A stretch of 64,000 bases of DNA, taken from contig OY365811.1 of NCBI GenBank assembly GCA_959347315.1, positions 41,365,919-41,429,918 of the forward strand. The letters are read 5' to 3'. Below are positions 37,804-56,106 of this stretch, piece by piece. Origin of the DNA: Bimastos eiseni (Eukaryota; Annelida; Clitellata; Crassiclitellata; Lumbricidae). The stretch's first letter is position 1; every line of letters starts with the position of its first letter. Both the position numbers and the translations under genes were made by a program. The notes beneath the pieces were generated by a model. It was not told the DNA's origin. It searched no databases and saw nothing but the letters and a program-made list of their open reading frames with translations.

Positions 37804-39104
37804 ATGCCTGATAAGTTTCTACTGAGCTGAATCCCCTTGTGTTTTTTTCTCTTTCGCAAAAGAGTATTCGTGCAAAATTTCGGATGCAATCGGTGGAGCT
37901 GATCAAAAGTTTTTGGAAGTATTTCAAGCGTCGGACAGTTGCAAACTTTGGTCGTTTGTGTGCTGGGCTATTTCGGGCTAAAAGCTATTGCGCATGTGTG
38001 TGTTGAACATCATCGGAGATTAATCACGCCTACCTTAATGATTATTCAGCAATGTGGGTGTGGATCATGCATCTGACTCTCAGTGCAGCAAGGACTCTCT
38101 AAATTCACGCCTCTTACCCCTCCGACGCATAGGGAAAGGGATAAAATATTCGGATCGCGAACTCCCCCCCCCCCATGTTTTCCTCGGCTGGTAAGAAGTA
38201 TTCGTGCAAAATTTGGAAGCAATCGGTCGAGTGGATCAAAAGTTTTTGTGGAACATAGTTGCATACATGCGCTCCTTCCTTATATGCAAAGATAATTATG
38301 ACATAAGCAGACCTAGAAAATGTTGTTAGCCGCACACTGAATATCATCGCATGAAAAGTAAACTCTTAGCTATGATGTTTATAAGAACATTAATTATAAC
38401 GTTTACTTTATTAATTACAGAAATAATAAAATCTAAAGACTTTGAATAATGCATTAACCATGTGCCGCTGACAGACACTGACAGAGAGAGATACTGGTAA
38501 CCTGCGGCAGGCTCAAAATGGCCTTTGAGAATCAGACTGCATGAGCATAGAAAGGTCAACTTTTTCTAACTAGTTTACGTTGTCGGGCAAAGATGCAAGG
38601 CCAGATTGAAGGTCTCTTGTCGTAAAATTCAAGGCCGCATAAATCTTCTACAATCAAGCGTGGTGCGTCCACGTTCAGTCTAGATATTTTTACTGTAGGT
38701 CTAATCCTTGCTTGATATATGTAGGCCTATACATGTCTGTCAGCGTCTGACTTGTGTCTGTAATTGATCGTGGTAGACTGATATCTACTAAGTGCGCTGG
38801 TGCATATATTATGTCTAAATTCGCATCGAATCGAATGCTTCTCTTTTGACGTTCAGAAAAAGTTAATCATTAGCAAATTCGGAGTTTGAGTTGCTGATTC
38901 TGAAAGAAAACTTTTATAAACGTTTTATAAATGGCCAAATAATTTTCTGACTAATCTGATGTACTGTTAGCCTACTTGTCACTCCAATTTGTTAGGCCCC
39001 AATATAATCTCATCAAATTGAACTTTATTGAAACTTGAATTTCATAGGCCTACGGAGAGCACATTTCCATATATATTCTATGTATATCTTCACATTTCGA
39101 CCAC
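37804..39104. other. Spacer with repeated AAAGTATTCGTGC motif and P450-6 upstream block
   Basis: A motif reading GTATTCGTGCAAAATTT, then GCAATCGGT and GATCAAAAGTTTTT, occurs at 37863-37915 and 38198-38250. It is a local repeat of unknown kind. 38456-38930 matches 48890-49330 upstream of P450-7 (for example AATTCAAGGCCGCATAAATC). It is a candidate promoter or first-exon region. No gene is supported. Confidence 0.5.
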
Positions 39105-40182
39105 GTCCATATGTTTTCCGAGCCCTGATAACCACTTCACAGGCCCTTCACGTAATGCATATCACGGCACAAGTAAATCAAGTTATCAAAAGATTGCGAT
39201 ATATACTTGATCATGTTGTGAATAAAGCCAACTTGTTGTCAGCCGAAAGAAACGCGTGCGATTTAAAATGTCAGCGTGACTCGAAACCTCAATAATGTTA
39301 GACGTCTGGCGTCTCGAAGGTTAACATACGAAGGACGTTGATGTCGGATGCATAAGCTGCGCCATGCGCTGTTGTCTCACAGTTTAGCATTACTCTAGTT
39401 TAGCATGCAAAAATTAAACGAGGGAACAAGTTAACAGAATCAGCGATGGACCACTGACAAACACTGGTAGATAAATACTAGATGCTTAGGCCTACAGTAA
39501 CTGCAGGCAGAATATGGGCGTTTCTAATAGGGATGCACGGGCTGACAAAAGATTGCTCTTTGTTACTAGTTTTTGTTACTAATTTTTTAACCTTCGAAAA
39601 CGTATGTGCAGGTTGAAGTCCTGTTGCCATAGATCCAATTGCAGAATAAACTGCTGGAAATGAAAAATATAGCATTCACGTATAGTCTCGATATTCTGAG
39701 AACACTTTCTTGATATATAAATACATATATATATATGCATGTATGTATATTTCGACATTTGCCCTGGAGCATTGACGGACTTCGGCAGATTAATTCGTTA
39801 TCGTTCACAGCGAACGGCTCGTTGAAGAACACTTGATCAGTAGCAAATAATACGAAGTTTCAGTTGTTAATCGTGAAGATAAAAATGGTAAGGGTAGGAT
39901 TATGCAGCAAATATAAGTCAACGATTGAACCTACTTTAGAGATTGAAATTATTTCATTTCAAATTCTATCGCTGTTATTTGCATACATTTTCATCTACTT
40001 TTGTGATTTTTTCCGCATGTGTTCCTTAATTGAACGAATGGGTGATTTTGGATTGTTTTTTCTATGGATGCTGCATAGAAAGTTACTGCAACAAAGGGCC
40101 TTACATTCGATTCAGCCAGATTAAGCACATTGCGAGTCTTCGTGAAAATTAACATTAATAGTGAATACGCCATCTATCCTAG

Positions 40183-45221
<5,039 letters not shown>

Positions 45222-46787
45222 GATCAGGATTCTAAGAAATTGAAACACGGACCTTCTTCCAGAATGGCTCTTTGTTGACGTTGCAAACTAAATAGTTCGT
45301 GCGAACTATGTATGCTATAGTTTCACTTGAGCTTAATCATTCAATGAGCTTCTACGTTGCCGTCGCGATTGCTTCCTTATATAAATCAATTAATCAATCA
45401 ATCAATAAAGGAGATCTATTTGGCCAAACAATGGACAGCTAACAATATATCACAACCAAGAAATCACAAGTGACAGCCAATTAACAAATCGTATCAATCG
45501 TATTTTCGTAGAAAATCATTAGCGTGATCTACTGCGATTTCTTGTCAATCATTCCATAGTTAATGATGTTTTGGATTGCCAAGTACAATACTTTGATTTG
45601 ATGATTTGATTTGACTAGTAACAAATAATAAGAATTCGCTTGCAATATTGCATTTTAAAGCTATTGAAAATGGTGTTTTATATTTCTTCAAAAATTAAGT
45701 TGCTACAATGTAGTGAAGCAATTACATGTAGGCCTAAACATCAATTGAGGCGTCATTTGATGAAACGTCCTATGATGAACCGTCTGTGAGGAATCGTCCG
45801 GTGATGAAATGTCCACATACCTCAAAATATGATGCACTGACAGAAAAGAGACTTCCTATTATGATCGCTGACGTAGGCCCAATAATTCACTCTGCGATCT
45901 GAGGCTTAATTTGCCAGTGAAGATTTTATCGTTACTGGAGTGAAAAGTTAAGTCAGCTATTGTTTATAAAAAGTCCAGCTATCATGCTATCTCGTTGTTT
46001 CCGAATGCGAACTGGATAGACTAACTTACTTTAGTGAACTTTGTCTTACTAGTAGGCCAGTCAACACGTTATTCTTTGACGAGACAAAGATTTAATCAAA
46101 ATTCTGTTGAAGATCAAATTCCATATATCTTGTCTCTGAAAGAAATGAAGCCTTAAGTTTTCATATGCTGTCCAGATCAACTTCATATATTTGCATTTTA
46201 CTTTTTGGCTTCAATTTCTGTGTCAAGAAAGATCTTTGTTGATGCATTTCTCAATTTATTGGCAAAGGTGAAGTTCTAACGATTAGACCTACTGTTGATA
46301 GAAGCAACCCAAAGCTACATCGTGAGTTCTATTTTCCATGATCCATCAGACTCCAACCAAAATTATTCACAATATTATGTCCGTTTCTTACAATATTTAT
46401 ACTAAAATGACTCTCCGTTGATGCAAAACTATATGCAAGACCACAATGTGCATGGATTACCTTTAAAAAAATCAACGATTATAAGCAGGAAGAATTTTTA
46501 AGATATCATGTCCATATATTGTGAAGTTTTAATGATGTTGTGAAGCGACTTCGTTGTTAACATTTATTATTATTATTATTTCAATGTTATTATGATAATT
46601 TTTTATGCCATGAGGTATTTTGTTTCCCCCAGGAGGTTAGATATTATTAATAATACAATCTAATTTCCGTGGGATTAGACCTCGTCTTCTAGGGTCAAAG
46701 AAAGGCTATTCATCATCATCATCATCATCGTCATCGTCTTCGTCGTCGACGTCATCGTCGTCGTCGTTGCCGTCGCCTTCGTCGTCG

Positions 46788-46845
<58 letters not shown>

Positions 46846-47926
46846 TGTTATTATTATTTTTATTATCATCTTTATTATTATTAATATTTCATATTATATT
46901 TATTGAGCAATCCTCATGTTAAATGCAGCTTTGACTCTGGTGTTTGTTTGATGTTGTAATTGTTATGGCAGAATATTGTTTACTTTTATGATCGCTGACC
47001 TAATAATTTTTCACATTGAGACCATTGAAGTGACCCCTTATATTTTAGCGGGATTAAGATTTCTTCTGAGGCTCACTGTTCGAAACCTCTGGAACAGATG
47101 TTAGACATGTATCCTATCCTTGTTGGGCTAATAAATGACTGGTTGCTTGCCAGAAAAGCCATTTATGTATAACAGTAGGCTTAATGTAGTAATCGGCATG
47201 GATTTCTTATAAGTTGGTGGACAGTGCACTGACAAAATCGAAAACTGTTTGTTACGACTTTTGAAAGCCATCATAAACAAAGAACAATTGAAGTAATGCT
47301 AGAAGCCGCTTTAGTCTTACAGTATGAAGAAAGTTGATTGTAAGGCTTTTATTTGTGGAGTTGTAGAAGACACTTTTGTAGTAGAGAGGAATCATTATTT
47401 GTGATTATTTATCAGAATATCAGATCGAACCATTGAACCAAATGAATGAAACGATAAATGCAAGGATGAACAGGCGAATTAGTTAGTGAATGCAAGGCAA
47501 TGAATTAAACAATAAATAAATAAACGGAATTAAATAAATAAATATGATTATGAATTATGGAACAAATTGGTGAATGTAATAAATAATGAAATAAGTAATG
47601 ACTTAAAGAATAAATTAAACAACTATCAAAGAAAGAATTGAACAATTAGTTAATGATGACGTATGAAAGAATCAATTAAACAACGAATTAAAGAATGAAT
47701 TATAATGCAATTGAAGGATATTCAGTTGACTTTCAGGAACTCTTTATGCGAATAACGAATAACTTTGTAGAAAACCAATATCAAGTTCAAATACGAATTT
47801 ATCTATGGAAGAAAACTCGTTGATACAAGTCTCGTGTAAAACTCGGATATTGTAGCAGAATTGAGACTGACCATTATGATCGCCGATACAGTAACCATGC
47901 ACACTGCGATCAGAAGGTTTATTATA
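45222..47926. other. P450-6 3' flank with internal repeats
   Basis: No gene is supported. A segment with TTATGATCGC(T/C)GA recurs at about 45859, 46987 and 47875, roughly 0.9-1.1 kb apart. This suggests local tandem duplication of the flank. 47430-47700 is a degenerate AATTAAA/GAATGAATT region that also occurs at about 55440-55590 after P450-7. Confidence 0.5.
46690..46875. repeat. (ATC)n / (GTC)n trinucleotide tract
   Basis: CATCAT runs flank a CGTCGTCG core. The poly-Met frame on the minus strand is an artefact. Confidence 0.95.
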
Positions 47927-47930
47927 ATAT

Positions 47931-48376
47931 TGTTAGATAGTGAGCCCTTTATGAGCGACGGTAGATAAAACTATCTAACGCTTACCGTTGACCTTAGGGG
48001 ATGGTCTAGTTGAGTGTCTGTGACCCTGTCTCTGTATGCTCGCCTTTGTCTGTGCTTGAGGGATAGGCTGATCTAGTCTTGCATGCTTTGGTTGATCCCT
48101 GCCTTTGTGTGCGGTATTGGTAGGCGTTGCTGGGAGAGGATATAAGGAAGTGACTTGAGGAGGTGTGTTGGAGTTTGCTGGAGTTGGGTTGGAGTTTGCT
48201 GGAGTTGGGTTATAGTTTAGTGTGTGGTTTAGCCACGTTTTTGGTAACAGGCCAGTTGCCTTCTCTTTGCGTATTTTCCAGCAACTCTCGTGTATTATTT
48301 AGTTATTTGTTTTACAATATAATGTAAAAACAACCCTAGACGTTTTTTGTTAGAGCATTCTAAGGAACACCTAACA
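47931..48376 (+). mobile_element. Solo LTR of an LTR retrotransposon
   Basis: 446 bp beginning TGTTAG and ending CTAACA, a perfect 6-bp inverted end in TG...CA form. It is flanked by ATAT on both sides (47927-47930 and 48377-48380). Inside are a TATA-like GGATATAAGG (about 48137), a tandem GGAGTTTGCTGGAGTTGGGTT doublet (about 48172-48216), and an AT-rich polyadenylation-like region near 48310-48340. No internal coding region is adjacent, so it looks like a solo LTR left by recombination. Strand follows the TATA orientation and is inferred. Confidence 0.75.
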
Positions 48377-48380
48377 ATAT

Positions 48381-49550
48381 GAAGAACTATGCGAGAGAAG
48401 TTCGTTCAAGAGGTTGGGATGGAGTGAGTAAACAAAACGTACGCGGGCAAGGGTGGCGATATCTGTTAAGAGGTTGGGGACATCCAATGAGATAGGATAT
48501 GTGGGCAGACAAACGTATAATGTGTCGCCTCTCTGTAAAAGGTGGGGCACTTATCCTCCTAGTGTCCCATAATCGCCGCCTCTGTACGCGGGCATGGTAA
48601 GTGAGAGAGAAGGGAGCTTTCTTATGAATTTTCTGTGTGGCAGGAGAAATAATAATATTGACGAGTCTTGAAATATGGATACTCGGTTTTAGGCAAAAGA
48701 AAACGGCGATTGTCAACGTCATCTCTCAATAATATTAGGCGTCTGACTGGCCAAGGCTAACACACATCGTCTCACAGAGGATGTTTCTTTTTAATGTACG
48801 TAAGGCATTTTATCCGTGCAGCTACATGAAAGTTGTTTTAACTTCAGTATGAAATGAACCAAAGAAACGCTGTAACAAGTTGACTTAACCATTCGCCAAT
48901 GGCATACTGAGACAGAGAGAGATAGCCAATTTGTAGCCTACTGCAGGCTAAATATGGCCATTGCGTATAAGGCTGCATGAGCTGTACATAGGTGAACTTT
49001 TTATAACTAGGTTTCGGTACGGCTAATAGTTTAAGGCCAGGCAAAAGTCACGTTGCCATAAAATTCAAGGCCGCATAAATCTTAACAATGAAGCTTGCTT
49101 GGAGCGCGTTCACTTACGGGCCAGATACTTGACAACAGACCTTGCTTGATACAGTACATGTCTGTCAGTGTCTGGCCTGGGTCTGTAATTGAACGTAGCA
49201 GATTGCCATATGTGTACGGTGGTGTAATTAGGCCTATATACCTATTCAAATCAAATGCTTTGAAACTACTCGTTCAGAAAAAACGTTGAGCTGCAAATAC
49301 GGAGTTTGAGTTGCTGTTTCTGACTGAAAACTTGTTTAGAAGGGAGCTATAGCATATATTTTTATTTGTTTCCTGATCTCTCTGATCTAATGTCATTTCT
49401 TTTTTAAATACTATAGAACTAGTTACTTGACTGCTTGTTAATCGTTACAATTTTTAACTTCAGTTCTGTAGGCTCAGACCATTCATAAGATCAACTTTGA
49501 GATAATTAATCAGATCCAAAAAATACTTGCCCGCAATTATAAACTTTGAG
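48381..49550. other. Spacer; P450-7 upstream block
   Basis: 48381-48720 is unclassified, with a 111-codon minus-strand frame (48722-48387) that I do not recognise. 48725-49330 matches the P450-6 upstream region 38456-38930 and may include the promoter and non-coding first exon of P450-7. Confidence 0.45.
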
Positions 49551-50095
49551 TTCCGGACATTTCCCCCGATAATCTCCTCCCGACATTTCCCTCGGACATT
49601 TCCCCATAGGACATTTCCCCCTTCCTCGGATTCCCCCCTTTGCTCATAAAACAGGTTTGATGTTAAAACACAACCAACAACCTTTATTTAACCTGTCTTA
49701 CATTGATGCATAAGCAAATGTCTAATCAAAAATAAATAGAAGAATAGTTGATCATGCAGATTTGTACTGCTTGACTACTTGAAAGTTACATGGTGAACCA
49801 CCAACAACTTTACATGTACTTAATCAAATTTGTCTCACTTTGACGCTTAGGGTAAATATTTAGCAAAGTTTCGATATTTAGCCTGGCTGTTGCTAAGTAA
49901 TCTATCATGAATCTGTAAGATAAATTATTAGACGAGAAATCCGAAGTAATGGATGTGGAAACTGTAGCTAATTAAATTGAACAATTTAGATAGTTACACT
50001 GGGTCACAGTGGGAAAATCCGGGAGAATTTTTACTACGGGAGGAGTTGTCCGGAGGGAATGTCGGGGAGAGATGTCCGGGGGGAAATATCCGGAA
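49551..50095. mobile_element. Inverted-repeat element with GGACATTTCCCC subrepeats
   Basis: The left end carries about four units of GGACATTTCCCCC (49555-49622). The right end carries the same units in inverted form (TCCGGAGGGAATGTCGGGG, then GGGGGGAAATATCCGG, 50053-50095). The middle is AT-rich and non-coding. It resembles a foldback or MITE-type DNA transposon. I could not define a target duplication. Confidence 0.7.
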
Positions 50096-51629
50096 GGCAG
50101 ATGCCCTAGACCCATAAATTTTCACAAAGCAGCATAATATACTGGGTTAATGACGACACTACTTATTATGAGGTTTAAATTTGTTACATTTCACACTCTA
50201 AAGCTGGTTCTATCCAACAGAGTTTGGTCCGCATGCTTCCTAATTGAACGATTGGGTGACATTTTGGATTGATGTTGCAGACCATACATGCATATTATTT
50301 TCTTATTACACCAAGTGGGTGATGAAGCCAATGCAGTACATAGTTCACCAGTCCACATTCACGTTACCTCAGCATTATACTGTTCTTCTTGGGCTCCACT
50401 ACACATTTAAAAACGGATTCCACGCTTTGGTACATATAATCTCAGTCTTCACATTTGAACTTACATGTATATCTTAGAAGTCACACTTAATCAATCATAA
50501 GGAGACATAGATGATGAATAGAAAGTCGCTGCTACTTATTAGTCTAAAAAGTTTCATTTGCGTTCCTGGTGGTGAGCATTTGCATGAATAATGCCATTAC
50601 GTTATCTACCCTAGATGTTTGACAACGTCGTTGTCGCAACCACGGTCGCTGCGACTGCGATCATCTTCATCTTTTTCTGGATGAAGAGAAACAAAACAAA
50701 GGATGATGGGAGGCAATATCCACCGTCAGCATCAGCTTTATCACTTCTTAGTGCAGTTTTTCGCGGAGGAATTGGAATCCTGCCAGATCATTTCATGAGA
50801 ACAGCGGAAAAACTTGGTCCCGTGATTTCTTACAACTTTGGAGAAAGGTAGGAAACAAAACATGGTAGGACAATATGTCAGGAATGCGAATCAGAAATCT
50901 GCCATCTCTTAATTAAAATTCAGCTGCGCATGTTTTCCTATTTAGCAATTGCAATTGTAATCGAAGAGTTTTGTTCCGCCGCTCATTGAGGTGAGTGGCT
51001 TTCTAGTATACATGTAATCGAAACCCGAGCCGACTTTAAATGGCAAGAAACTCGCAGCCCTTATACTTTTCAAGTGCAATTCAATATCAATGTTTATTAT
51101 ACAGTGATCCACTCATATTTATTCTATTGTATCCTAAGACACACGATTGAGTACGAATTGAGTAACCGCTAACTTCATATTATCGCCATAAGTCTGAACT
51201 CATACTAAAGGCTGTGAATTTGGTATGAAACCACATTAAATAGACTTCTAATTGAAAATTAAGTAGCCTGGCCATTCGTCAATCATACATACCTACTTGC
51301 AAGCACGCACACAAACGCATACGTTTAATACTGTGGGTCGATTCCAGCCTCCTTGCAATAGCACAGATACTTTTCTTACTTCTGCTCTAACATAGAACAC
51401 AAAATATATCTAGTGTTCCACTGATTACATTTTACAGAATGGTGGTAATTCTCAACGGCAAGGAGGCAATATCAGAAGCACTTCTTAGACAATCGGACAC
51501 ATTTGCCGATAGAATTGAATTTTTTACAGAAACTACTATCCTCAACCCAAACCTAAGAGGTTTGCCGACAAACTAACTCGCTCCGTATCCTACCTATGAA
51601 CTCCTCATCTTACTTTTACACCTCTCTGA

Positions 51630-51728
51630 AAACTGTCCTTTTCAGCTGCGGTTAGGCCGGGAGCGCCTCTGAGTAGAATGATGAAGGGACGCTTTATCAA
51701 GTAATTTCAAATTGAATGATTGATTGGT
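51630..51728 (+). mobile_element. LINE/SINE 3'-end fragment in P450-7 intron
   Basis: AACTGTCCTTTTCAGC, GGCCGGGAGCGCCTCTGAGT and a TGATTGATTGG tail. Same family as 23524-23635. Confidence 0.6.
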
Positions 51729-53564
51729 AGTTCTATTTGACTAAATAAAGATAATGACTATGCACAACTGCTCAAATTTGCTACAACATAGCCAGTTTTC
51801 ACAAAGAAATTGCATTTTTGTATTAATATTGTATTGTAAAACATTGCATTGTATTGTTTTTATCGTATTCTAATGCATTATTTTACAATCGAGTTCCAAA
51901 ATGTATCACGAAAGTCTATATCATTGTTCAACCCATAGAATGGCGTAGAAAATCAAAGTAGGAAAATATTTTGGAAAGCATGTGATGCTGTCAATTGAAG
52001 TTCATTATATCGTTCGAGTTTTGCACTGGATATTTGGTAGTGGTTGAAAGTATATGTAGTCTTTTATCTTTCCCATGCTTGCACTTAATTAAGGGTTGAG
52101 GGCAGCATTATTATTAGTGCAGTAGGCTAGCATATCATAGACCTATATTTAAGCGCCCTTGTAGCGGCATGGCTGCGATACGGCGCTCAAGAAATTGTCC
52201 TTTTTAATAATAGGCCTACACTGATACTAATCTAAGTAATAAACATATTGTGTAAGCTGTCTAGGTATATATTTTTAGGCATACTTTTTTCGAGATACGA
52301 CGACGCTTTTAAGAAGTACCACAAACTGTCTGGTCATTCTTAAAGAATTCGGATTTGGAGTAAACAGCGTTTCTGAGACACGAATTCTCAGCGAAGTTGA
52401 GTCGTTAACGGCAAAAATCCTCGAATTTAGCGGCCGTCCATTCGATCCAAAACCGTTGACTGTTGTGTCGACCTTCAGTGTAGTGTCTAGCATTCTCTTT
52501 GGTGAAACATTCATGACGTCCGACACCTGTCACAGAATATGTGAAGCTGTCAACTTGTATAATCGAAATCTAGGAGTGGCCATCGACTTAGCTCCCTTGT
52601 TGAGGTTTGTTCCCAACTTCCGAAGGAAGTTGCAAGCTCTGAAGCAGAGCCACAAGGACATGCTCCTTGGCATCGAGAAAGGAATCGAGGCCAGCAAGTT
52701 AGAAGAATGCGAGTCTACATTCGTCAGAAGATTTATAGAAATTGAAGGACCCGATTATGACCGTCAGGATCTTCTCTACATCATTCGAGATCTGTGTATC
52801 GCTAGCGTTGACACTGTTTCGTCAACGCTGCTGTGGGCCTTATCGGAATTGGCCAACCACCCCGAGATTCAAAGCCGCTTTCAAAGGGAGATCGATGACG
52901 TGATACCAAAGAAAAGATTTCCTTCACTTGATGATAAAGCTCGTCTACCCTACACGGAAGCCGTGATCCTTGAAGTCATGAGACGACGTACTTTCGTACC
53001 ACTTTATGTACCACACGCGACACTTAAAGAAACAGAGGTTCTTGGATGTCATATACCAAGTGGATCTCTGGTAATCATGATATAGATTATTATTTGACAA
53101 TAATTACGCAATGGTAAGCTTCCAGACTCGTCATGTGGGTTTCAAGAAATGTAAGAGCAATAACAAGATAATTATCAAAAGTGGTCTTGACTCTCATTTA
53201 ATGGTGAACAATACTTAACCTGCGCTGCTGAAAGTTTGTATTCTTAATGATTCTTTTAATGACTGATTATCAGCTATTCAATTTTACCACGGGTAAATTA
53301 CTGAATAAGTCAGTTTTAAATTCCACGAAGGTTTTCCCATGGCTCTTGTGTACGTGGAATTAAGAGATAGATTTATGCAAAGTGGACGTATTAAAAGTAA
53401 AGATATGCATTCCAGAGTAGAGCTTTAAATATGAGATTATGTAGTATGGTTACAAATACAGTTTGAACGAATGAAGACAAGTTCTCACATGAGTCGAATT
53501 TAAATGTCAGGGCGCCCATTACGTTACACGTTTAATTTTTAACAAACTCAGCTGTCTAGCGTTA

Positions 53565-53660
53565 AAGAAAGAAGTCCGCCTTACGGGGCATACGGGTCTC
53601 GAACTCATGAATGTAGTTCCTCAGCTCTGCGTCCCGGTGTGCTCACCACTACTCTAGGCA
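53565..53660 (-). repeat. tRNA-derived SINE-like relic
   Basis: Read on the minus strand, AGAGTAGTGGTGAGCACACC resembles a tRNA A-box region. GAGTTCGAGACCC, about 40 bases on, resembles a B box. No cloverleaf closes and there is no clear tail, so it is treated as a decayed SINE head, not a tRNA gene. Confidence 0.5.
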
Positions 53661-55145
53661 TAGTTAAGCTACTATTACAGCTATCAAGTTATGTTTTAGC
53701 TGCAGCTGAAATGTCCTGAATTAACAATTATATAATTGAATTTATGTATTATTTGCATTATGCTTTATCTTGATTGGCTAAGTACTTCTTAATGCTCTAA
53801 ATGTTCACTTGAATATTTAAATTGTTAAAAGTTGATAATTGTTGTGGTCATGCTTTTCTAGGTTCTTGGTAATGCCTTTAGTGTTCACATGAATCCAAAG
53901 TTCTGGAATGACCCTGAGATCTTCCAACCCGAAAGATTCCTTGACGAAAATCAGATGATAACTGGAAGTGAAAATGTTATTGCATTTGGGATGGGTACGA
54001 TTAAGCGGATATTTTCCATAAAATGTTAATTCAGATATGCGACAACACAGTACTTAGTACGAAAACCTCTTTTCTTGCTGAGTAATTGCATATGACTTTA
54101 CCACTTCGACATATTATGGTTACGTGAAATTGTCTGATTTGAAGACGAAACGACCGACACATAACACATTTTTACTTGGTACTACATTAGGTAATTAATA
54201 GATTATTGGATCAAGTGATGTCGCCATTAGGCCCCTATAACCCTTTTATTTGAGGTATTCGTTGTTAAATGAGATACACGATTTATATTACGTTATAATT
54301 GTGAAAAGTCTAAACAAATTCGAAACAGTCCGTGGGATAGCCACCGTTGTCTCGGAGAATCAAACTTATGGTATCTCCAAATGTTAACTCAAATAACTTT
54401 TTATTTCAACGCTTCTTTAATGTATTATTGATTGATCCAATTTCCTTTCCATATCTTCTTATTTTAGGAAAGCGTTCTTGCCTTGGAGAGATTCTGGGTC
54501 GTCAGAAGGTCTTCCTCTTTCTAACCAGTCTCATTCAGCGCTTCCATATTCGACCACCAGAGGGCCAAGACTCGATCGCAGTGAAGGAGGTCATAGGTTT
54601 AGCTGTGTTCACTTCGGAATTCGAAGTGAGATTTATTCCGCGAATTGATGATCAGGAAATAAAGAATTAAAGAACAAATGGTTTTGTGATAAGCGCTTTG
54701 CTGAAATTGCAAAGTAAAATTATACTGCTGATGTAGTATCACTGTAGCTTGAACATTTAATGAACTTCTTATCATTGCTGTCGGTTGCTCATTAAGACTA
54801 AAAATTATAGACCCTTATCGTAATATCTACATTTCTGAAGCCCCACTCGAGAACCGATATTAGGAAACCAATTCATGCACGATTTTGGCCTACTGCGTGA
54901 TCCCTGATTCTTACGTTTAAACCCAGAGATCTTTTCACTCTTTTATCATATACACTTTCAATGTTGTGAATGTTTTGCGAATCGATGATTGAGTGCATGA
55001 ATGCAAGAATATGCGAGAGCAATCGAATATGCTATGATTGAATGAACGAATAAATGGACCAGAGAATCAATTAATAAATATATATATATATACGAAAAAT
55101 TGAATTGACGAGTAAACTAGCCATGTTTAATGATGTATATATTCT

Positions 55146-55355
55146 GAAATTTATGAGATTTGATGCCGCCCTTCCAAAATTTTTTGCTCAAAAATGCACA
55201 CACACGACTCGACGGCGCACTTGTGCGCGAAGGACTTGCTCAAGGTCCGTCGCCTCCATACACAATGACTCCTCGGATGAGGGTCGAATCCGCTCATCAG
55301 CGCACACTGAGTGTTTCGGGCTGACCGCTCTAACCGATCAGCCATCGTGCCACAC
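55146..55355 (-). repeat. tRNA-derived SINE, copy 2
   Basis: Minus strand: GTGTGGCACGATGGCTGATC and GGTTAGAGCGG (A-box-like), GGATTCGACCC (B-box-like), CCTTCGCGCACAAGTG, GAGCAAAAAATTTTGGAAGG, and a tail ending AAATTTC. Same order of segments as 20443-20629, with the B box retained. Confidence 0.78.
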
Positions 55356-56106
55356 GATAAAATAAATTATGGAGTGAACTATGGAATTGTTTAATTGTGA
55401 ATTAAAGAACCCAATTATTAAAATAATGAGCTGCATCATACAATGAACTAATTATTTATATCGGGAAAGAATTAATTAAACAGCCTCCGACAGAAAAAAA
55501 GAAATTAACAAATAACGAGTGGAAGAATTAATTAAACAAAGAATCAAAGAACGACTTACAGAATGAATTAAAGAATGAATTAAAGATTATCCAGATGATT
55601 TTCAAAGACCCTTGACGCGGGTGATGAAAAACTTTGCTGCAAATCAGTGTCGCCAATCCAACACAGTAATTTTGATAATAATTGTCATCGTAGTAATAAT
55701 AATGAGAACACCGTTCATCATCTTTTGTAGCAAGCATATTTTTATGATTTGGCTGAGGCCGTGGATGTAGGCCTATTTCAGTTCAATTATAACGCTTCAT
55801 CCAATCGACCGGTGCTCCGAAACTCTTCCACTGCCAGTACTCGGCGAGTGCCAGTCCCAAGCCTGGATAAAGGAGGAGGGAGACGCCAATGATTTTGTTT
55901 TCACAGAGTGTTGTTAAACTGTAACTACCACCAACACCAACGGTGTTCAGAGGAAAGTCTATATGAAACATACATGTACATTACACTGATAATTATAACA
56001 CTCTCCCCAATATCCATTTCTAGCTCGATTCCTAACCGATTCTGTAAATTGTAACTGATTGTGGTCTCTGACAAGTTAGTTTATTGAATTCATTAGTAAT
56101 AATTAA

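Larger units (their letters stand above)
50615..54670 (+). pseudogene. Cytochrome P450-7, frameshifted by a 2-bp deletion
   Basis: Exons: A 50615-50847, B 51438-51559, C 52279-53070, D 53862-53994, E 54468-54670 (TAA). All splice sites are present. Exon C is 792 bp where every close sister has 794. CACAAACTGTCTGGTCATTC (from 52320) lacks two bases relative to the CTGTGTCTAGTCAT of P450-6. Translation of exon C then meets TAA at 52341-52343, inside the C-helix. Beyond it the old frame is clean: IASVDT, EVMR, FQPERF and [11 protein letters not shown]. All motifs are intact, so the break is recent or a sequence error. Without the deletion the product would be about 494 residues. The C-D intron holds a tRNA-like repeat at 53565-53660, and the B-C intron a LINE-tail fragment at 51630. 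Confidence 0.85.

Noticed and set aside
46675..46869. Poly-Met minus-strand frame
   Set aside because: ATC trinucleotide repeat.
48387..48722. 111-residue minus-strand frame after the solo LTR
   Set aside because: No domain recognised, no splice context, low-complexity Arg/Ser/Pro composition. Kept only as unclassified spacer.
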